Below, piece after piece: positions 41,984-51,276 of a DNA stretch of 64,000 nt; position 1 is the stretch's first letter, and every line of letters begins with the position of its first letter. The notes below the pieces were generated by a model. That model was not told the DNA's origin. It was given only the letters and a program-made list of their open reading frames with translations, and did no database searches. The position numbers and the translations under genes were made by a program. Source of the DNA: CBDCWQ01 sp965223435. GTDB taxonomy: Bacteria; Myxococcota; Kuafuiibacteriia; Kuafuiibacteriales; Kuafuiibacteriaceae. The DNA lies in NCBI GenBank assembly GCA_965223435.1, contig CBDCWQ010000020.1, positions 372,001 through 436,000 of the forward strand. The letters are read 5' to 3'.

Positions 41984-44206
41984 ATGAACGAACAACCGAC
42001 CATTATGTACACCCAAACCGATGAAGCGCCCGCGCTGGCCACCCGGTCGTGGCTCCCGATCATCCGGTCTTTCCTGGCGGAAGCGGATGTGGCGGTGGTG
42101 CTGCGTGACATCTCCTTGGCGGGGCGCATTATTCAGGGCTTTTCCGATAGGCTGCCTCCGGAGCAACAAGCCGAAGATGCGCTTCAGGCGTTGGGGGAGC
42201 TGGCGAAAACGCGCGAGGCCAATATCATCAAGCTGCCCAACATCAGCGCGTCGGTCCCTCAGTTGAAGCGCGCCATCGCCGAACTCCAAGAGAAGGGCTA
42301 CGCGGTGCCGGCCTACCCCGAGGAGCCCCAAACGGATGATGAGCGTGCCGTCAAGGCGCGGTATGACAAGATCAAAGGCAGTGCGGTCAATCCGGTTCTG
42401 CGTGAGGGCAACTCCGATCGCCGCGCGCCGAAGGCGGTGAAGGAACACGCCCGGGCCCACCCGCCGCGCATGGGGGCATGGTCATCGTCCTCGAAAAGCC
42501 ATGTGGCGACGATGTCGTCGGGTGATTTTCGCAGCAACGAAAAATCGGTCACCGTGGAAAAAGCCACCAAGGTGCGGGTGGAGCACGTCGACCGACAGGG
42601 CGCGGTGACCGTTCTCAAAGACAGCATCCCGCTTTTGGACCAAGAGATTCTTGACGCCTCGGTGATGCAAAAAGAAGCGCTGGTGGCGTTCATCGAAGAA
42701 GCCCTCCAAGAATCCAAAAAAACGGGTCTCTTGTTTTCGTTGCATCTCAAGGCCACCATGATGAAAGTCTCGGACCCGATCATTTTTGGTCACGTGGTGC
42801 GCACGTTTTTTCAAGCCCTCTTTCAAAAGCATGGTGCCCGTTTGGATGCGCTCGGGTTTGACGCGAACAACGGCCTGGCCGATCTGGAGTCCAAGCTGAA
42901 GGGCCTCGACAAAGAAACCCAAGAAGCGATCGAAGCGGATCTGCGGGTGGCTTACGAAGCGGGGCCGGCCCTGGCGATGGTCAACTCCGATAAAGGCATC
43001 ACCAATCTTCACGTCCCGAGCGATGTGATCATCGATGCCTCCATGCCTCCCATGATCCGGGATTCGGGCAAAATGTGGAACGCGGCCGGGGAGCTCCAAG
43101 ACACCAAAGCGGTCATTCCCGACAGCAGCTATGCCGGCATTTACCAGTCCGTGATCGACGACTGCAAAGAACACGGCGCGCTCGACCCCGCCACTATCGG
43201 CACGGTCTCGAATGTGGGTTTGATGGCCAAAAAAGCGGAGGAGTACGGTTCTCACGACAAGACCTTCGAGGTCGCGAAGGACGGCCAGATTCGTATCGTA
43301 GACGAAGCGGGCACGACGCTCATGAGCCACGAAGTGGCGAAGGGCGACATTTGGCGGGCGTGCCAAACCAAGGATGAAGCGGTCAAGGACTGGGTGCAGC
43401 TGGCGGTGAGGCGCGCCCGTGCCGAGATGGTTCCGGCGGTCTTCTGGCTCGACCTGGACCGGGCGCACGATTCAGAATTGATCAAGAAGGTGGTGGTGTA
43501 CCTCAAGGAACACGACACCCGGGATCTGTCCTTTTATACCTTGGCGCCGCCTAAGGCCGCCCATTTTTGCCTCGAACGCATGCGCAAGGGTGAGAATACG
43601 ATTTCGGTGACGGGCAACGTGCTTCGTGACTATCTCACCGACTTGTTTCCCATCCTCGAGGTGGGGACCAGCGCCAAAATGCTATCCATCGTCCCCCTCA
43701 TGAACGGGGGGGGCTTGTTCGAAACCGGTGCCGGCGGTTCCGCGCCCAAGCACGTCCAGCAATTCGAAAAAGAAGGTCACCTTCGCTGGGACTCCTTGGG
43801 TGAGTTTTTGGCGCTGGCGGCATCCCTCGAGCACCTCGACGAGCGACGCCACAACCCGAGAGCCCGTTTTTTGGGGCAAGCCTTGGAAGAAGCTTGTACC
43901 CAGTACCTGATGTCCAACAAGTCCCCGTCTCGCAAGGTCCACGAACTCGACAACCGAGGCAGCCACTTTTATCTTGCCCTCTATTGGGCCCAGGCCCTTG
44001 CCGCCCAAGACAAACACCCCGCCCTCAAGGCGCATTTTGAAAAAGTGGCAAAGACGCTTGCCGAAAACGAACCCCAAATCGTCGAAGAGCTCCGTGCGTC
44101 CGAAGGCAAGCCGGTCGCGCTCGGGGGTTACTTTCGGCCCGACGATAAACTCGCCGACGCCGCCATGCGCCCGAGCGCAACCCTCAACCGCATCATCGAC
44201 GGCTGA
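41984..44206 (+). CDS. icd: Monomeric NADP-dependent isocitrate dehydrogenase
   Basis: Oxidative decarboxylation of isocitrate to 2-oxoglutarate in the TCA cycle. 740 aa, the exact size of the monomeric IDH-II family, with its characteristic segments: SVPQLKRAIAELQEKGYAVP, NPVLREGNSDRRAP (substrate loop), HLKATMMKVSDPIIFGH, the GTVSNVGLMAKKAEEYGSHD cofactor region and LDNRGSHFYLALYWA. The start MNEQPTIMYTQTDEAP is the family start. Unrelated in fold arrangement to the dimeric E. coli enzyme. It stands alone and faces glmS tail to tail. Confidence 0.97.
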   Translation: MNEQPTIMYTQTDEAPALATRSWLPIIRSFLAEADVAVVLRDISLAGRIIQGFSDRLPPEQQAEDALQALGELAKTREANIIKLPNISASVPQLKRAIAELQEKGYAVPAYPEEPQTDDERAVKARYDKIKGSAVNPVLREGNSDRRAPKAVKEHARAHPPRMGAWSSSSKSHVATMSSGDFRSNEKSVTVEKATKVRVEHVDRQGAVTVLKDSIPLLDQEILDASVMQKEALVAFIEEALQESKKTGLLFSLHLKATMMKVSDPIIFGHVVRTFFQALFQKHGARLDALGFDANNGLADLESKLKGLDKETQEAIEADLRVAYEAGPALAMVNSDKGITNLHVPSDVIIDASMPPMIRDSGKMWNAAGELQDTKAVIPDSSYAGIYQSVIDDCKEHGALDPATIGTVSNVGLMAKKAEEYGSHDKTFEVAKDGQIRIVDEAGTTLMSHEVAKGDIWRACQTKDEAVKDWVQLAVRRARAEMVPAVFWLDLDRAHDSELIKKVVVYLKEHDTRDLSFYTLAPPKAAHFCLERMRKGENTISVTGNVLRDYLTDLFPILEVGTSAKMLSIVPLMNGGGLFETGAGGSAPKHVQQFEKEGHLRWDSLGEFLALAASLEHLDERRHNPRARFLGQALEEACTQYLMSNKSPSRKVHELDNRGSHFYLALYWAQALAAQDKHPALKAHFEKVAKTLAENEPQIVEELRASEGKPVALGGYFRPDDKLADAAMRPSATLNRIIDG

Positions 44207-44302
44207 CTTCAGCGTAACGGGCCCCCCGGCTGCCCTCGATACCCTACGCGCAGGCCGTCGGCGTGCGAAGCTTCAGTCACCGTCTATTCGGCCTTACGGG
44301 GC

Positions 44303-44324
44303 CCGGTCCGAAGTCAAGGACCGG
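44303..44324. terminator. Hairpin between the convergent icd and glmS genes
   Basis: CCGGTCC, loop GAAGTCAA, GGACCGG: a 7-bp GC-rich perfect stem in the 131-base gap where both genes end. No T run, so only a possible bidirectional terminator. Confidence 0.35.
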
Positions 44325-44337
44325 CCGCGGCCTCACA

Positions 44338-46170
44338 TCATTCCACCGTGACGCTTTTGGCGAGGTTTCGCGGCTGATCGACGTCGGTGCCGTTGAGATC
44401 GGCAATGTGGTACGCGATGAGTTGCATGGGGATCACGGTGATGATGGCGTCGATGAGGGGGTCGTTTTTGGGGACGAGAAAGACGTCGTCGGCCACGTGG
44501 GCTATTTTCGAGTCTCCCTCGGTGGCGACGACGATGAGTTTGCCCTCTCGGGCGCGGACTTCTTCAAGATTGGATACCGTTTTTTCGTAAAACGGGCCTT
44601 GGGTGGCAATGCCGACGGTGGGCATGTTTTCGTCGATGAGGGCGATGGGGCCATGTTTCATCTCACCCGCCGCATATCCTTCGGCGTGGATGTACGAGAT
44701 TTCTTTGAGCTTGAGGGCGCCTTCCAGGGCGATGGGGAAGTTTGGGCCCCGGCCGAGGTAGAGAAAGTCTCGGGCCTTGGCGTAGCGGCGGGAAATGGCG
44801 ATGAGCGAGGCTTCTCGAGCCAGGACTCGTTCGATTTGTTGAGGGACCTCGCGCAGCCTGGTCAAACACTCTTGCGCTTGTTGTTTGTCCAGGGTGCCGA
44901 GTTCTCGGCCAAGATAGATGGCCAGAAGATAGAGTGCAACCAGCTGGGTGGTGAACGCTTTGGTGGAGGCGACCCCGATTTCGGGTCCGGCGTGGGTGTA
45001 CATGACACCGCCCGACTCCATGCACTCGCGGGCGATGGAAGATTCGATGACGTTGCAAATGGCGAAGCTGGTCCCTTGCTGTCTTTTGGCTTCTTTGATG
45101 GCGGCCAAGGTGTCGGCGGTTTCGCCGGACTGGGAGATGGCCAAAAGCCCGGTATGTTGGTTGATGACGGGGTTTCGGTAGCGAAATTCGCTGGCGAGGT
45201 CGCATTCGACTGGGATGCGGGCCAGGGCTTCGATCATGAATTTGCCCACCATGCCGGCATGAAAGCTCGTCCCGCAGGCGGTGATCACCAATCGCTTCAG
45301 GTCACCAATGTTCTTGAGGTTCATGCCGTCCAAGTGTACTCGGGCATCTTCCATCGATACCCGGCCACGGATGGTGTCGGCGATGGCCGTGGGCTGCTCG
45401 AAGATCTCCTTGTGCATGAAGTGTTTGTGGCCACCCTTTTCGGCCATGACCGGGGACCAGTCGATGCGGCGTTTTTGGTACTCGGCTGGTTCGCCATCAA
45501 GCCTTGTGACCTCGATGTTTTCTCGGGTGATGATGGCCAGCTGTCCATCTTTAAGGAACACGAAGTCCCGGGTGTGTTCGAGGCAGGCCGGAATGTCGGA
45601 CGCCACAAAGTTTTCGCCTTCGCCCATGCCGATCACAATGGGCGAGGCGTTTTTGGCCGCGACGATTTTGTTGGGTTCTGCGCTCGACTGAATGACAAAG
45701 GCGTAGGCGCCTCGCACGGGCTTGAGGGCGTCGCGGACTGCGGTCACCAGGTCTTTACCTTGTTTGACCTCTTCGGCCACCAGGTGCGCCATGATCTCCG
45801 TATCGGTTTCGCTTTTGAACGCGTTCCCGAGCTGTTCGAGGCGCTGCTTGAGTTGAAGATGGTTTTCGATGATGCCGTTGTGGACCACCGTGATGCCGTC
45901 CACTTCGTGGGGGTGGGCATTTTCTTCAGACGGCCGTCCATGGGTCGCCCAGCGGGTGTGTCCGATGCCGACCGTGCCCTTGAGCGGTTTTTCCGACAGA
46001 GACTTGTCCAGATTTCTCAGTTTGCCGACTGCGCGCCGAATGGAGGTCTTGTGGTTGTCGATGATGGCGACGCCCGCTGAGTCGTAGCCTCGGTACTCGA
46101 GACGTCTCAGTCCTTCGACGATGATCTCGGTCGCATCTCGGTTTCCAATGTAGCCTACGATTCCGCACAT
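44338..46170 (-). CDS. glmS: Glutamine-fructose-6-phosphate aminotransferase
   Basis: Makes glucosamine-6-phosphate from fructose-6-phosphate and glutamine, the first step toward UDP-GlcNAc. MCGIVGYIGNRDA carries the N-terminal nucleophile Cys, followed by RRLEYRGYDSAG and GHTRWATHG of the glutaminase domain; two SIS domains follow with CGTSFHAG, SQSGETADT and the C-terminal LAKSVTVE. 610 aa, normal. The upstream neighbour on the same strand is glmU, 212 bases away, so the two amino-sugar genes probably share regulation; I saw no glmS ribozyme-like leader. Confidence 0.97.
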   Translation of the reverse strand: MCGIVGYIGNRDATEIIVEGLRRLEYRGYDSAGVAIIDNHKTSIRRAVGKLRNLDKSLSEKPLKGTVGIGHTRWATHGRPSEENAHPHEVDGITVVHNGIIENHLQLKQRLEQLGNAFKSETDTEIMAHLVAEEVKQGKDLVTAVRDALKPVRGAYAFVIQSSAEPNKIVAAKNASPIVIGMGEGENFVASDIPACLEHTRDFVFLKDGQLAIITRENIEVTRLDGEPAEYQKRRIDWSPVMAEKGGHKHFMHKEIFEQPTAIADTIRGRVSMEDARVHLDGMNLKNIGDLKRLVITACGTSFHAGMVGKFMIEALARIPVECDLASEFRYRNPVINQHTGLLAISQSGETADTLAAIKEAKRQQGTSFAICNVIESSIARECMESGGVMYTHAGPEIGVASTKAFTTQLVALYLLAIYLGRELGTLDKQQAQECLTRLREVPQQIERVLAREASLIAISRRYAKARDFLYLGRGPNFPIALEGALKLKEISYIHAEGYAAGEMKHGPIALIDENMPTVGIATQGPFYEKTVSNLEEVRAREGKLIVVATEGDSKIAHVADDVFLVPKNDPLIDAIITVIPMQLIAYHIADLNGTDVDQPRNLAKSVTVE

Positions 46171-46382
46171 GGTCGAAATCGTAGCAAGAAAGGTCCCCGA
46201 CGCCCAGGAAGCCCGTTTCTTTGGGTTTTGGGAGACGCTCCAGGCGGGTGGTGGGTGGGCAACAGGCCACAGGGCCTCCGCTTACCCACACCACGCCGAC
46301 GGATTCGGAACCAAGCCGGTGCGCTTCGGGATTTTGCCCAAGGAAGTCGAGGCTACATACCCGCGGGTCTTTTTTGTCGGCG

Positions 46383-47795
46383 CTATTTGGGGGCCTTTTG
46401 GGCCGCGTCCCGCGCTTGCTTTCGGATTTGTTTCGCGCGCCCCTTTTTGTTGATCTGTCTGGCGCGCCCGAAGGCGAGGTCGTGGGGACCCACCGATTCG
46501 GTAATGGTGCTTCCGGCGGCCACGTAGGCGTCCTTTTTCACCTCGAGGGGCGCGACCAGGGTGGTGTTGGAGCCGACAAAAGCGTTGGCCCCGATGGTTG
46601 TGCGGTATTTTCCGTAGCCGTCGTAGTTGCAGGTGATGGTGCCGGCGCCAATGTTGACGTCGTCACCGATTTCGGTGTCGCCGAGGTACGCGAGGTGGCC
46701 GGCTTTGGCGCCTTTGCCCAGTTTGGTTTTTTTGAGCTCGACGAAGTTGCCGACGCGGGCATCGTCCATGATTTCGGCGCCCGGTCGGATGCGGGCGAAG
46801 GGACCGATGACGGCGCCTTTTCGGACCGAAGCCTCCTCAATGACCGAATAGGGTTTGATGGTCACCTCCTTGCCCATGCGGGTGTTGGTGATGACGGCGC
46901 CGGCGCCGATTCGACAGTTGGGGCCGATGACACTGTTTCCAAAAATGCACGCTCCGGGCTCGATGACGGTGTCCCGTCCGAGCTTGACCTGGCTGCCGAT
47001 GTACGTGTTTTGGGGATCGACCATCGTCACCCCGTAGAGCATCCACTGGGTATTGATTTCGCTTCGGAGCACCGCTTCGAGTTCTGCGAGTTGGGCTCGG
47101 TTGTTGGCCCCGCGCACTTCGTTGGGGTCGTCGACGATGACCGACCCCACGTCGTGGCCGCGCCCAATGATATAAGGAATGATGTCTGGCAGGTAGTATT
47201 CGCCTTGGGTGTTGTCGTTTCGAATCGTCTTGAGTGCCCGTTTCAGGAGGGCAAAATCGACGGCGTAGATTCCGGCGTTGATCTCTCGAACCTCTTGTTC
47301 TTCATCGGTGGCATCTTTGTGCTCTACGATGCGGAGGAAGCGACCCGAGGGGTCGCGGATCACGCGCCCGTAGCCCGTGGGATCTTCGAGGACGGTGGTG
47401 ACCAGACTGAGGGGGTGTTTTTTCAGCTGGCGGACCAGCCGCCGGAGGGTGTTCTTTTTCAGTAGGGGCACGTCCCCGGACAGAATCAGCACCCCACCTC
47501 GATAGCCTCTAAGGGCTTTCAGTCCCTCCATGACGGCGTGCCCGGTGCCCTGTTGGGTCGCCTGAGTTTGAAAGCGAATCTTGTGTGAGAACATGGTCTG
47601 GACCGACGCCTGGACCGCGTCGGCCTGGTGCCCCACCACCACCACGATCGGATCGGCCGAAAGTTCGAGGGAGCGGCGAATGGGATAGGCCACCATGGCT
47701 TCCCCGCCCACGGCGTGGAGAACCTTGGCGTGGCCTGATTTCATGCGGGTACCTTGTCCCGCTGCGAGAATGATGGACGCGAGTCGATTGCTCAT
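46383..47795 (-). CDS. glmU: Bifunctional GlcN-1-P acetyltransferase / GlcNAc-1-P uridyltransferase
   Basis: Catalyses the last two steps to UDP-GlcNAc for peptidoglycan and LPS. The start MSNRLASIILAAGQGTRMKS gives the uridyltransferase signature LAAGxGTRMxS at the N terminus; an in-frame start at 48014 would add 73 non-conserved residues. The second half is a left-handed beta helix of hexapeptide repeats (VIGPNCRIGAGAVI, DDVNIGAGTITCNYDG) ending in a basic tail. 470 aa, close to the usual 455. Cytoplasmic. Confidence 0.96.
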   Translation of the reverse strand: MSNRLASIILAAGQGTRMKSGHAKVLHAVGGEAMVAYPIRRSLELSADPIVVVVGHQADAVQASVQTMFSHKIRFQTQATQQGTGHAVMEGLKALRGYRGGVLILSGDVPLLKKNTLRRLVRQLKKHPLSLVTTVLEDPTGYGRVIRDPSGRFLRIVEHKDATDEEQEVREINAGIYAVDFALLKRALKTIRNDNTQGEYYLPDIIPYIIGRGHDVGSVIVDDPNEVRGANNRAQLAELEAVLRSEINTQWMLYGVTMVDPQNTYIGSQVKLGRDTVIEPGACIFGNSVIGPNCRIGAGAVITNTRMGKEVTIKPYSVIEEASVRKGAVIGPFARIRPGAEIMDDARVGNFVELKKTKLGKGAKAGHLAYLGDTEIGDDVNIGAGTITCNYDGYGKYRTTIGANAFVGSNTTLVAPLEVKKDAYVAAGSTITESVGPHDLAFGRARQINKKGRAKQIRKQARDAAQKAPK

Positions 47796-47904
47796 GATTG
47801 GGGCCGGACGGTTCCAGATGGCGGATAGGTGGTCAAGTTGGCAAAAGGCGGTTTGAAGATGCGGTGCCCGCGAGTCAGGGGCTGGGATTCCCGCTTGGAG
47901 GGGC

Positions 47905-49275
47905 ATGGCCGGTGGGCCCGGCTGGGCGTCCGGCGACCAACCGTTGACCTCCAGCGCCGGTTGTCCCACCTTAGGCGCCAAGTTGTTGGTGGGGCCCGGC
48001 CGAATTGAGCGCATCGAGCTCTACCATGTGGATGTTCCCTTCCCGACCGCCTTATTTCCGGCGTGGATTCCGGGGTATCCGCAGTATCGGCAGTGCTACA
48101 CCCTGTTGTCGGTGACCACCAAAGATGGCCTTCGCGGTGCGGCCACCGGTCCGGCGTTTGGGCGTGAACGTGACGGTCTCGGGGCGTTCATCGGTCAGTT
48201 CTTGGTGGGGATCGATCCCTACGATGTCGATGCGGTGCGGGAGCGGCTCCGTCAGGCGGCGTATCTCGGATGGCGCAACGGCTGGATGGAGATCGCGTTT
48301 TGGGATTTGGCGGCCAAGGCCCGGGGCGTGCCGCTTCATCGACTCATCAGTGAGCGGCTTCAGGCGCCGCCGGATAGCCCGGTTCCGACCCGGGTTCCGG
48401 CGTACGCTTCGTTTCGAGAGCTGCGGCGTCCGAAGGTGCGGGCCGAGTCCCTCGAGCGGGCTCAGCGCCTCGGTTTTCGGGCGGCCAAAATTCCAGTCCA
48501 TGCTTTTCGAGAAGAAGAAGACTGGGAACAACTGACGATGGCACGTCAGGTGGTCGGACCGGAATTTGGTCTGATGGCCCATGCCCGCCAGGCTTCGGTG
48601 GTCTCGCTGGTTGAGGAGGGGCCCAGGTGGGATGTGCCGCGCGCGCGCCGGTTTCTCGAAAAGGCTGCGGACGCGGGTTTTGACTGGGTCCAAGAACCAC
48701 TCGGCGATGAGGCTTGGGAGGCACTTTGTACGCTTCGCGAGGAGGGGTGGCTTCCGGTGGCCGGGGGCGATTTGGCACTGAATTTTGGCGCGCTCAAGAT
48801 GCTGGTCCATCTCGGCTGTTTTTCGGTTCTGACGCCAGACGCGGTGTTTGCTGGCCTGGGGAGTGTGGTCCGGACCATGAGGCTGGCCAAGCGCCACGGC
48901 CTTCGGGTGTCGCCCTCTTGCCACAGCGACGGCTTGGGGTTGGCTGCCAACCTCCATTGCTTGGTGGGGTGGGGGCAAGCGGTGGACGAAAAAAAACCCA
49001 GCCCCATCGAGTTCCCTTGGGAGCCACCGGCGTTGATTCCCGAGCATCGTGATGCCCTGTTGGCGCAGCCTCTGTCCATTGAGTCCGATGGCACGGTTTT
49101 GGTCCCCACGGCCCCGGGCCTTGGGGTCGAAATCAACCCGCAGGCCCTCAAGCGCTACGGAAAGCGAACCTACGCGGTCACTCCGGTGACTTTTGCGGTG
49201 GGCTCGGCGCGACGCTCGGGTTTGCGCCAAACGGCAGCCTTTGTGCGCCAGGGAAAAAAATCAGAGAAGTCCTGA
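47905..49275 (+). CDS. Enolase-superfamily (mandelate racemase/muconate lactonizing-like) protein with altered metal site
   Basis: 456 aa. The N-terminal capping domain (IERIELYHVDVPFP, LLSVTTKDGLRG) and a C-terminal TIM barrel are both recognisable. The barrel shows AAKIPVHAF (strand 2), FGLMAHARQ (strand 3, where Asp is expected), DWVQEPL (strand 4, where IEEP/IEQP is expected) and PVAGGDLA (strand 5). So the three metal ligands read His, Gln and Asp instead of Asp, Glu, Glu/Asp, and the KxK base is KIP. Enzyme activity is doubtful; SPSCHSDGLGLAANLH near the end is still family-like. The ATG at 47905 follows GGAGGGG; later TTG/GTG starts (47983-47989) fit the family start better. Divergent from glmU. 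Confidence 0.75.
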   Translation: MAGGPGWASGDQPLTSSAGCPTLGAKLLVGPGRIERIELYHVDVPFPTALFPAWIPGYPQYRQCYTLLSVTTKDGLRGAATGPAFGRERDGLGAFIGQFLVGIDPYDVDAVRERLRQAAYLGWRNGWMEIAFWDLAAKARGVPLHRLISERLQAPPDSPVPTRVPAYASFRELRRPKVRAESLERAQRLGFRAAKIPVHAFREEEDWEQLTMARQVVGPEFGLMAHARQASVVSLVEEGPRWDVPRARRFLEKAADAGFDWVQEPLGDEAWEALCTLREEGWLPVAGGDLALNFGALKMLVHLGCFSVLTPDAVFAGLGSVVRTMRLAKRHGLRVSPSCHSDGLGLAANLHCLVGWGQAVDEKKPSPIEFPWEPPALIPEHRDALLAQPLSIESDGTVLVPTAPGLGVEINPQALKRYGKRTYAVTPVTFAVGSARRSGLRQTAAFVRQGKKSEKS

Positions 49276-49324
49276 CCAATATTCGGGATCCACGCTATAC
49301 TGCGGCGGCCTTTTCACGGATCAG

Positions 49325-50404
49325 ATGATGTCAACGGGTTTCCATCGGCCTGGTGGGCTTTCGTCCCTAGGCCCGCTTGTGATTGGTCGCTACCGCGTTC
49401 CCATCCCCATTGTTTTGGCTCCGATGGCTGGCGTATCGGAGGCCCCGTTTCGCAGCATTGCCCTCGAGTTTGGCGCCGGCTTGGCGCCTACGGAGTTGGT
49501 GAGCGCCAAGGGGCTCCAGTTCAAAAACACGAGGACGGAGGCCTATCTTCGTCACGACCCGCGTGATGAACCGATCTTCTCCGTCCAGATTTTCGGGGGT
49601 GAACCGTCATCGATGGCGTTTGCGGCCGGCATTGCGGTCGAGCGTGGGGCCAAAATCATCGACATCAACATGGGCTGCCCGGTCAAAAAGGTCACGCGAA
49701 CCGGGGCCGGGTCGGCTTTGATGTGTGATCCGGATCGAGCCCAGGCGGTGGTGCGCGCGATTCGGGCCCATGTTGGGGAGGATGTTCCGGTGACCGCCAA
49801 GGTGCGGGCGGGCTGGGATCACGGGTCGCGGAACGCTCCTGAACTTGGGCGTCGGCTTGAAGATGCGGGGGCAGCGGCCATCGCCATTCACCCGCGCACC
49901 CGAACCGAGGGGTACTCGGGTTCGGCAGACTGGGGGTTGATTCAGGCGCTGAAGGCGGCCGTTTCGGTCCCCGTCATCGCCAACGGTGACATCCGAACCC
50001 CAGAGGACGCGGACCGCGTGGTTTTCGAAACTGGCGCCGATGCGGTGATGATCGGTCGTGCTGCCCTCGGCAACCCGTGGATCTTTCAGGCGCTCCATGC
50101 GAAGTGGGCCAGGCAAGCGGAGCCGTCCGAGCCGACACGAAAGGCTCGGGTGGCTTTGGTGCGGCGCCACCTCGCTTCTCATCTCGAACACGTGGGCGAT
50201 GAGAAAAGGGCCATCCGGCGTTTTCGTCAGCACTTGATCTGGTACAGCCGCGGTCTTCGAGGCGGGGCGGCTTTTCGCGAACGTGCGACGCGGGTGGAGA
50301 CCCTGCCTGAACTCACCGACGCCGTGGACGGTTTTTTCCTTGGCGCGGATCTGGTTCACGAGCACGAGGCGCCCGTCTACGATGAGCGCCAAGCGTTGGG
50401 CTGA
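49325..50404 (+). CDS. tRNA-dihydrouridine synthase (DusB-like)
   Basis: FMN enzyme that reduces uridines in the tRNA D-loop. TIM barrel motifs: IVLAPMAGVSEAPFR at the start, FSVQIFGGEP, IDINMGCPVKKV with the catalytic Cys, IAIHPRTRTEGYSGSADW, PVIANGDIRTPEDA and ADAVMIGRAALGNPWIF. 359 aa, typical of the DusB group (about 320 to 350). Start ATG 49325 (or 49328) with a weak ribosome site. Followed 19 bases later by the ferredoxin gene. Confidence 0.94.
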   Translation: MMSTGFHRPGGLSSLGPLVIGRYRVPIPIVLAPMAGVSEAPFRSIALEFGAGLAPTELVSAKGLQFKNTRTEAYLRHDPRDEPIFSVQIFGGEPSSMAFAAGIAVERGAKIIDINMGCPVKKVTRTGAGSALMCDPDRAQAVVRAIRAHVGEDVPVTAKVRAGWDHGSRNAPELGRRLEDAGAAAIAIHPRTRTEGYSGSADWGLIQALKAAVSVPVIANGDIRTPEDADRVVFETGADAVMIGRAALGNPWIFQALHAKWARQAEPSEPTRKARVALVRRHLASHLEHVGDEKRAIRRFRQHLIWYSRGLRGGAAFRERATRVETLPELTDAVDGFFLGADLVHEHEAPVYDERQALG

Positions 50405-50423
50405 GGAGTCAAAGGGGAAAACG

Positions 50424-50840
50424 ATGCCGCGCGTGAAATTCAAGAAGAACCGTCTGCTGGAGCGCGACTTCGATTGTGAAGCGGTGCCCGGCCATACGGT
50501 ACTCGAGGTTGCTGAGGCCCACGGGATGCCGGTGGGCTCCAACTGCGGTGGGGTGTGTGGGTGTTCGACCTGCCACGTGTACGTGCTCGAGGGGCTCGAT
50601 AGTCTTGAAGACATGTCGGACCGAGAAGCCGATCGGCTGGATCTGGCCTTCGATGTTCGTCTCCCTTCTCGTCTGGGGTGCCAGGCCGAGGTCTCGGACC
50701 GTCCCTTGGTCATCGAAATCAGCGAGGAGAGCCTGCAGGCCTATCTCGATGAAAACCCGGATATCCGCAAGCGCCTAGAAGCCACGGGTCGATTTGTTCC
50801 GGAGCCGCGCTTGGCCCATCACCGCGATCGCGCCGGGTAG
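50424..50840 (+). CDS. fdx: ISC-type [2Fe-2S] ferredoxin
   Basis: Electron carrier of adrenodoxin type used in Fe-S cluster assembly. Cluster ligands Cys41, Cys47, Cys50 and Cys86 follow the C-x5-C-x2-C...C pattern (SNCGGVCGCSTCHVY, LGCQAEV); Cys45 is extra, as in many Fdx. SLEDMSDREADRLD is the conserved ISC-ferredoxin helix. 138 aa, about 25 longer than E. coli Fdx because of a C-terminal extension. ATG 50424 follows AAAGGGG. No other isc gene is nearby. Confidence 0.93.
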   Translation: MPRVKFKKNRLLERDFDCEAVPGHTVLEVAEAHGMPVGSNCGGVCGCSTCHVYVLEGLDSLEDMSDREADRLDLAFDVRLPSRLGCQAEVSDRPLVIEISEESLQAYLDENPDIRKRLEATGRFVPEPRLAHHRDRAG

Positions 50841-51035
50841 TCGGGTGACCCGGAGGCGTCTGTTTACCCTAAGCTGGTAACCCACATAACGCAGTACGAC
50901 GTGATCCCGCACGGTGCGAAAGTTCGTTCGCGGTGCGCGCGGAACTACTCACACGACCGCTCAGTCGGAATTAAAAAAGCCAATGATTTCAGAACTTCCA
51001 GAGCGGTACGGGGCTTGAGAGGTCTTGGGAGCAGG

Positions 51036-51260
51036 ATGCACGCAACAACCAATGGCCGGCCACGAGAACGTATTCTTTCCCGGGTCGGAAAAGACGTTCA
51101 TGGTGCCAAGACGGTGGCTCGGACTCTGTTCCGGGAGCTGAAAGGTCAGGGTATGCCGAATGAACAGATCCTCGCGGTGGCCTCGGAGTTGATCGGCCTC
51201 GTGACGACTGAGCTCAAGGAGGCCCACGAGGAAGAGGAAGCCGAAACGCGCGTGGCCTGA
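51036..51260 (+). CDS. Small helical hypothetical protein
   Basis: 74 aa. ATG 51036 follows GGGAGCAGG. The sequence is strongly helical: KTVARTLFRELKGQGMPNEQ, ILAVASELIGLVTTELKEA, then a charged EEEEAETRVA tail. I do not recognise it. It ends 16 bases before the convergent hydrolase gene. Confidence 0.55.
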   Translation: MHATTNGRPRERILSRVGKDVHGAKTVARTLFRELKGQGMPNEQILAVASELIGLVTTELKEAHEEEEAETRVA

Positions 51261-51276
51261 ATGCGCGTGTGCCCTT

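Noticed and set aside
44263..46080. 605-codon open frame on the plus strand
   Set aside because: It lies antisense to glmS, whose identity is certain; it is a mirror of GC-rich codon use and has no recognisable motif.
46171..46382. glmS leader examined for a glmS ribozyme or riboswitch
   Set aside because: No recognisable ribozyme core or long paired structure could be found by eye.
50832..50853. CCGGGT...ACCCGG hairpin at the end of fdx
   Set aside because: Stem starts inside the coding end, only 6 bp and no T run; too weak to call a terminator.
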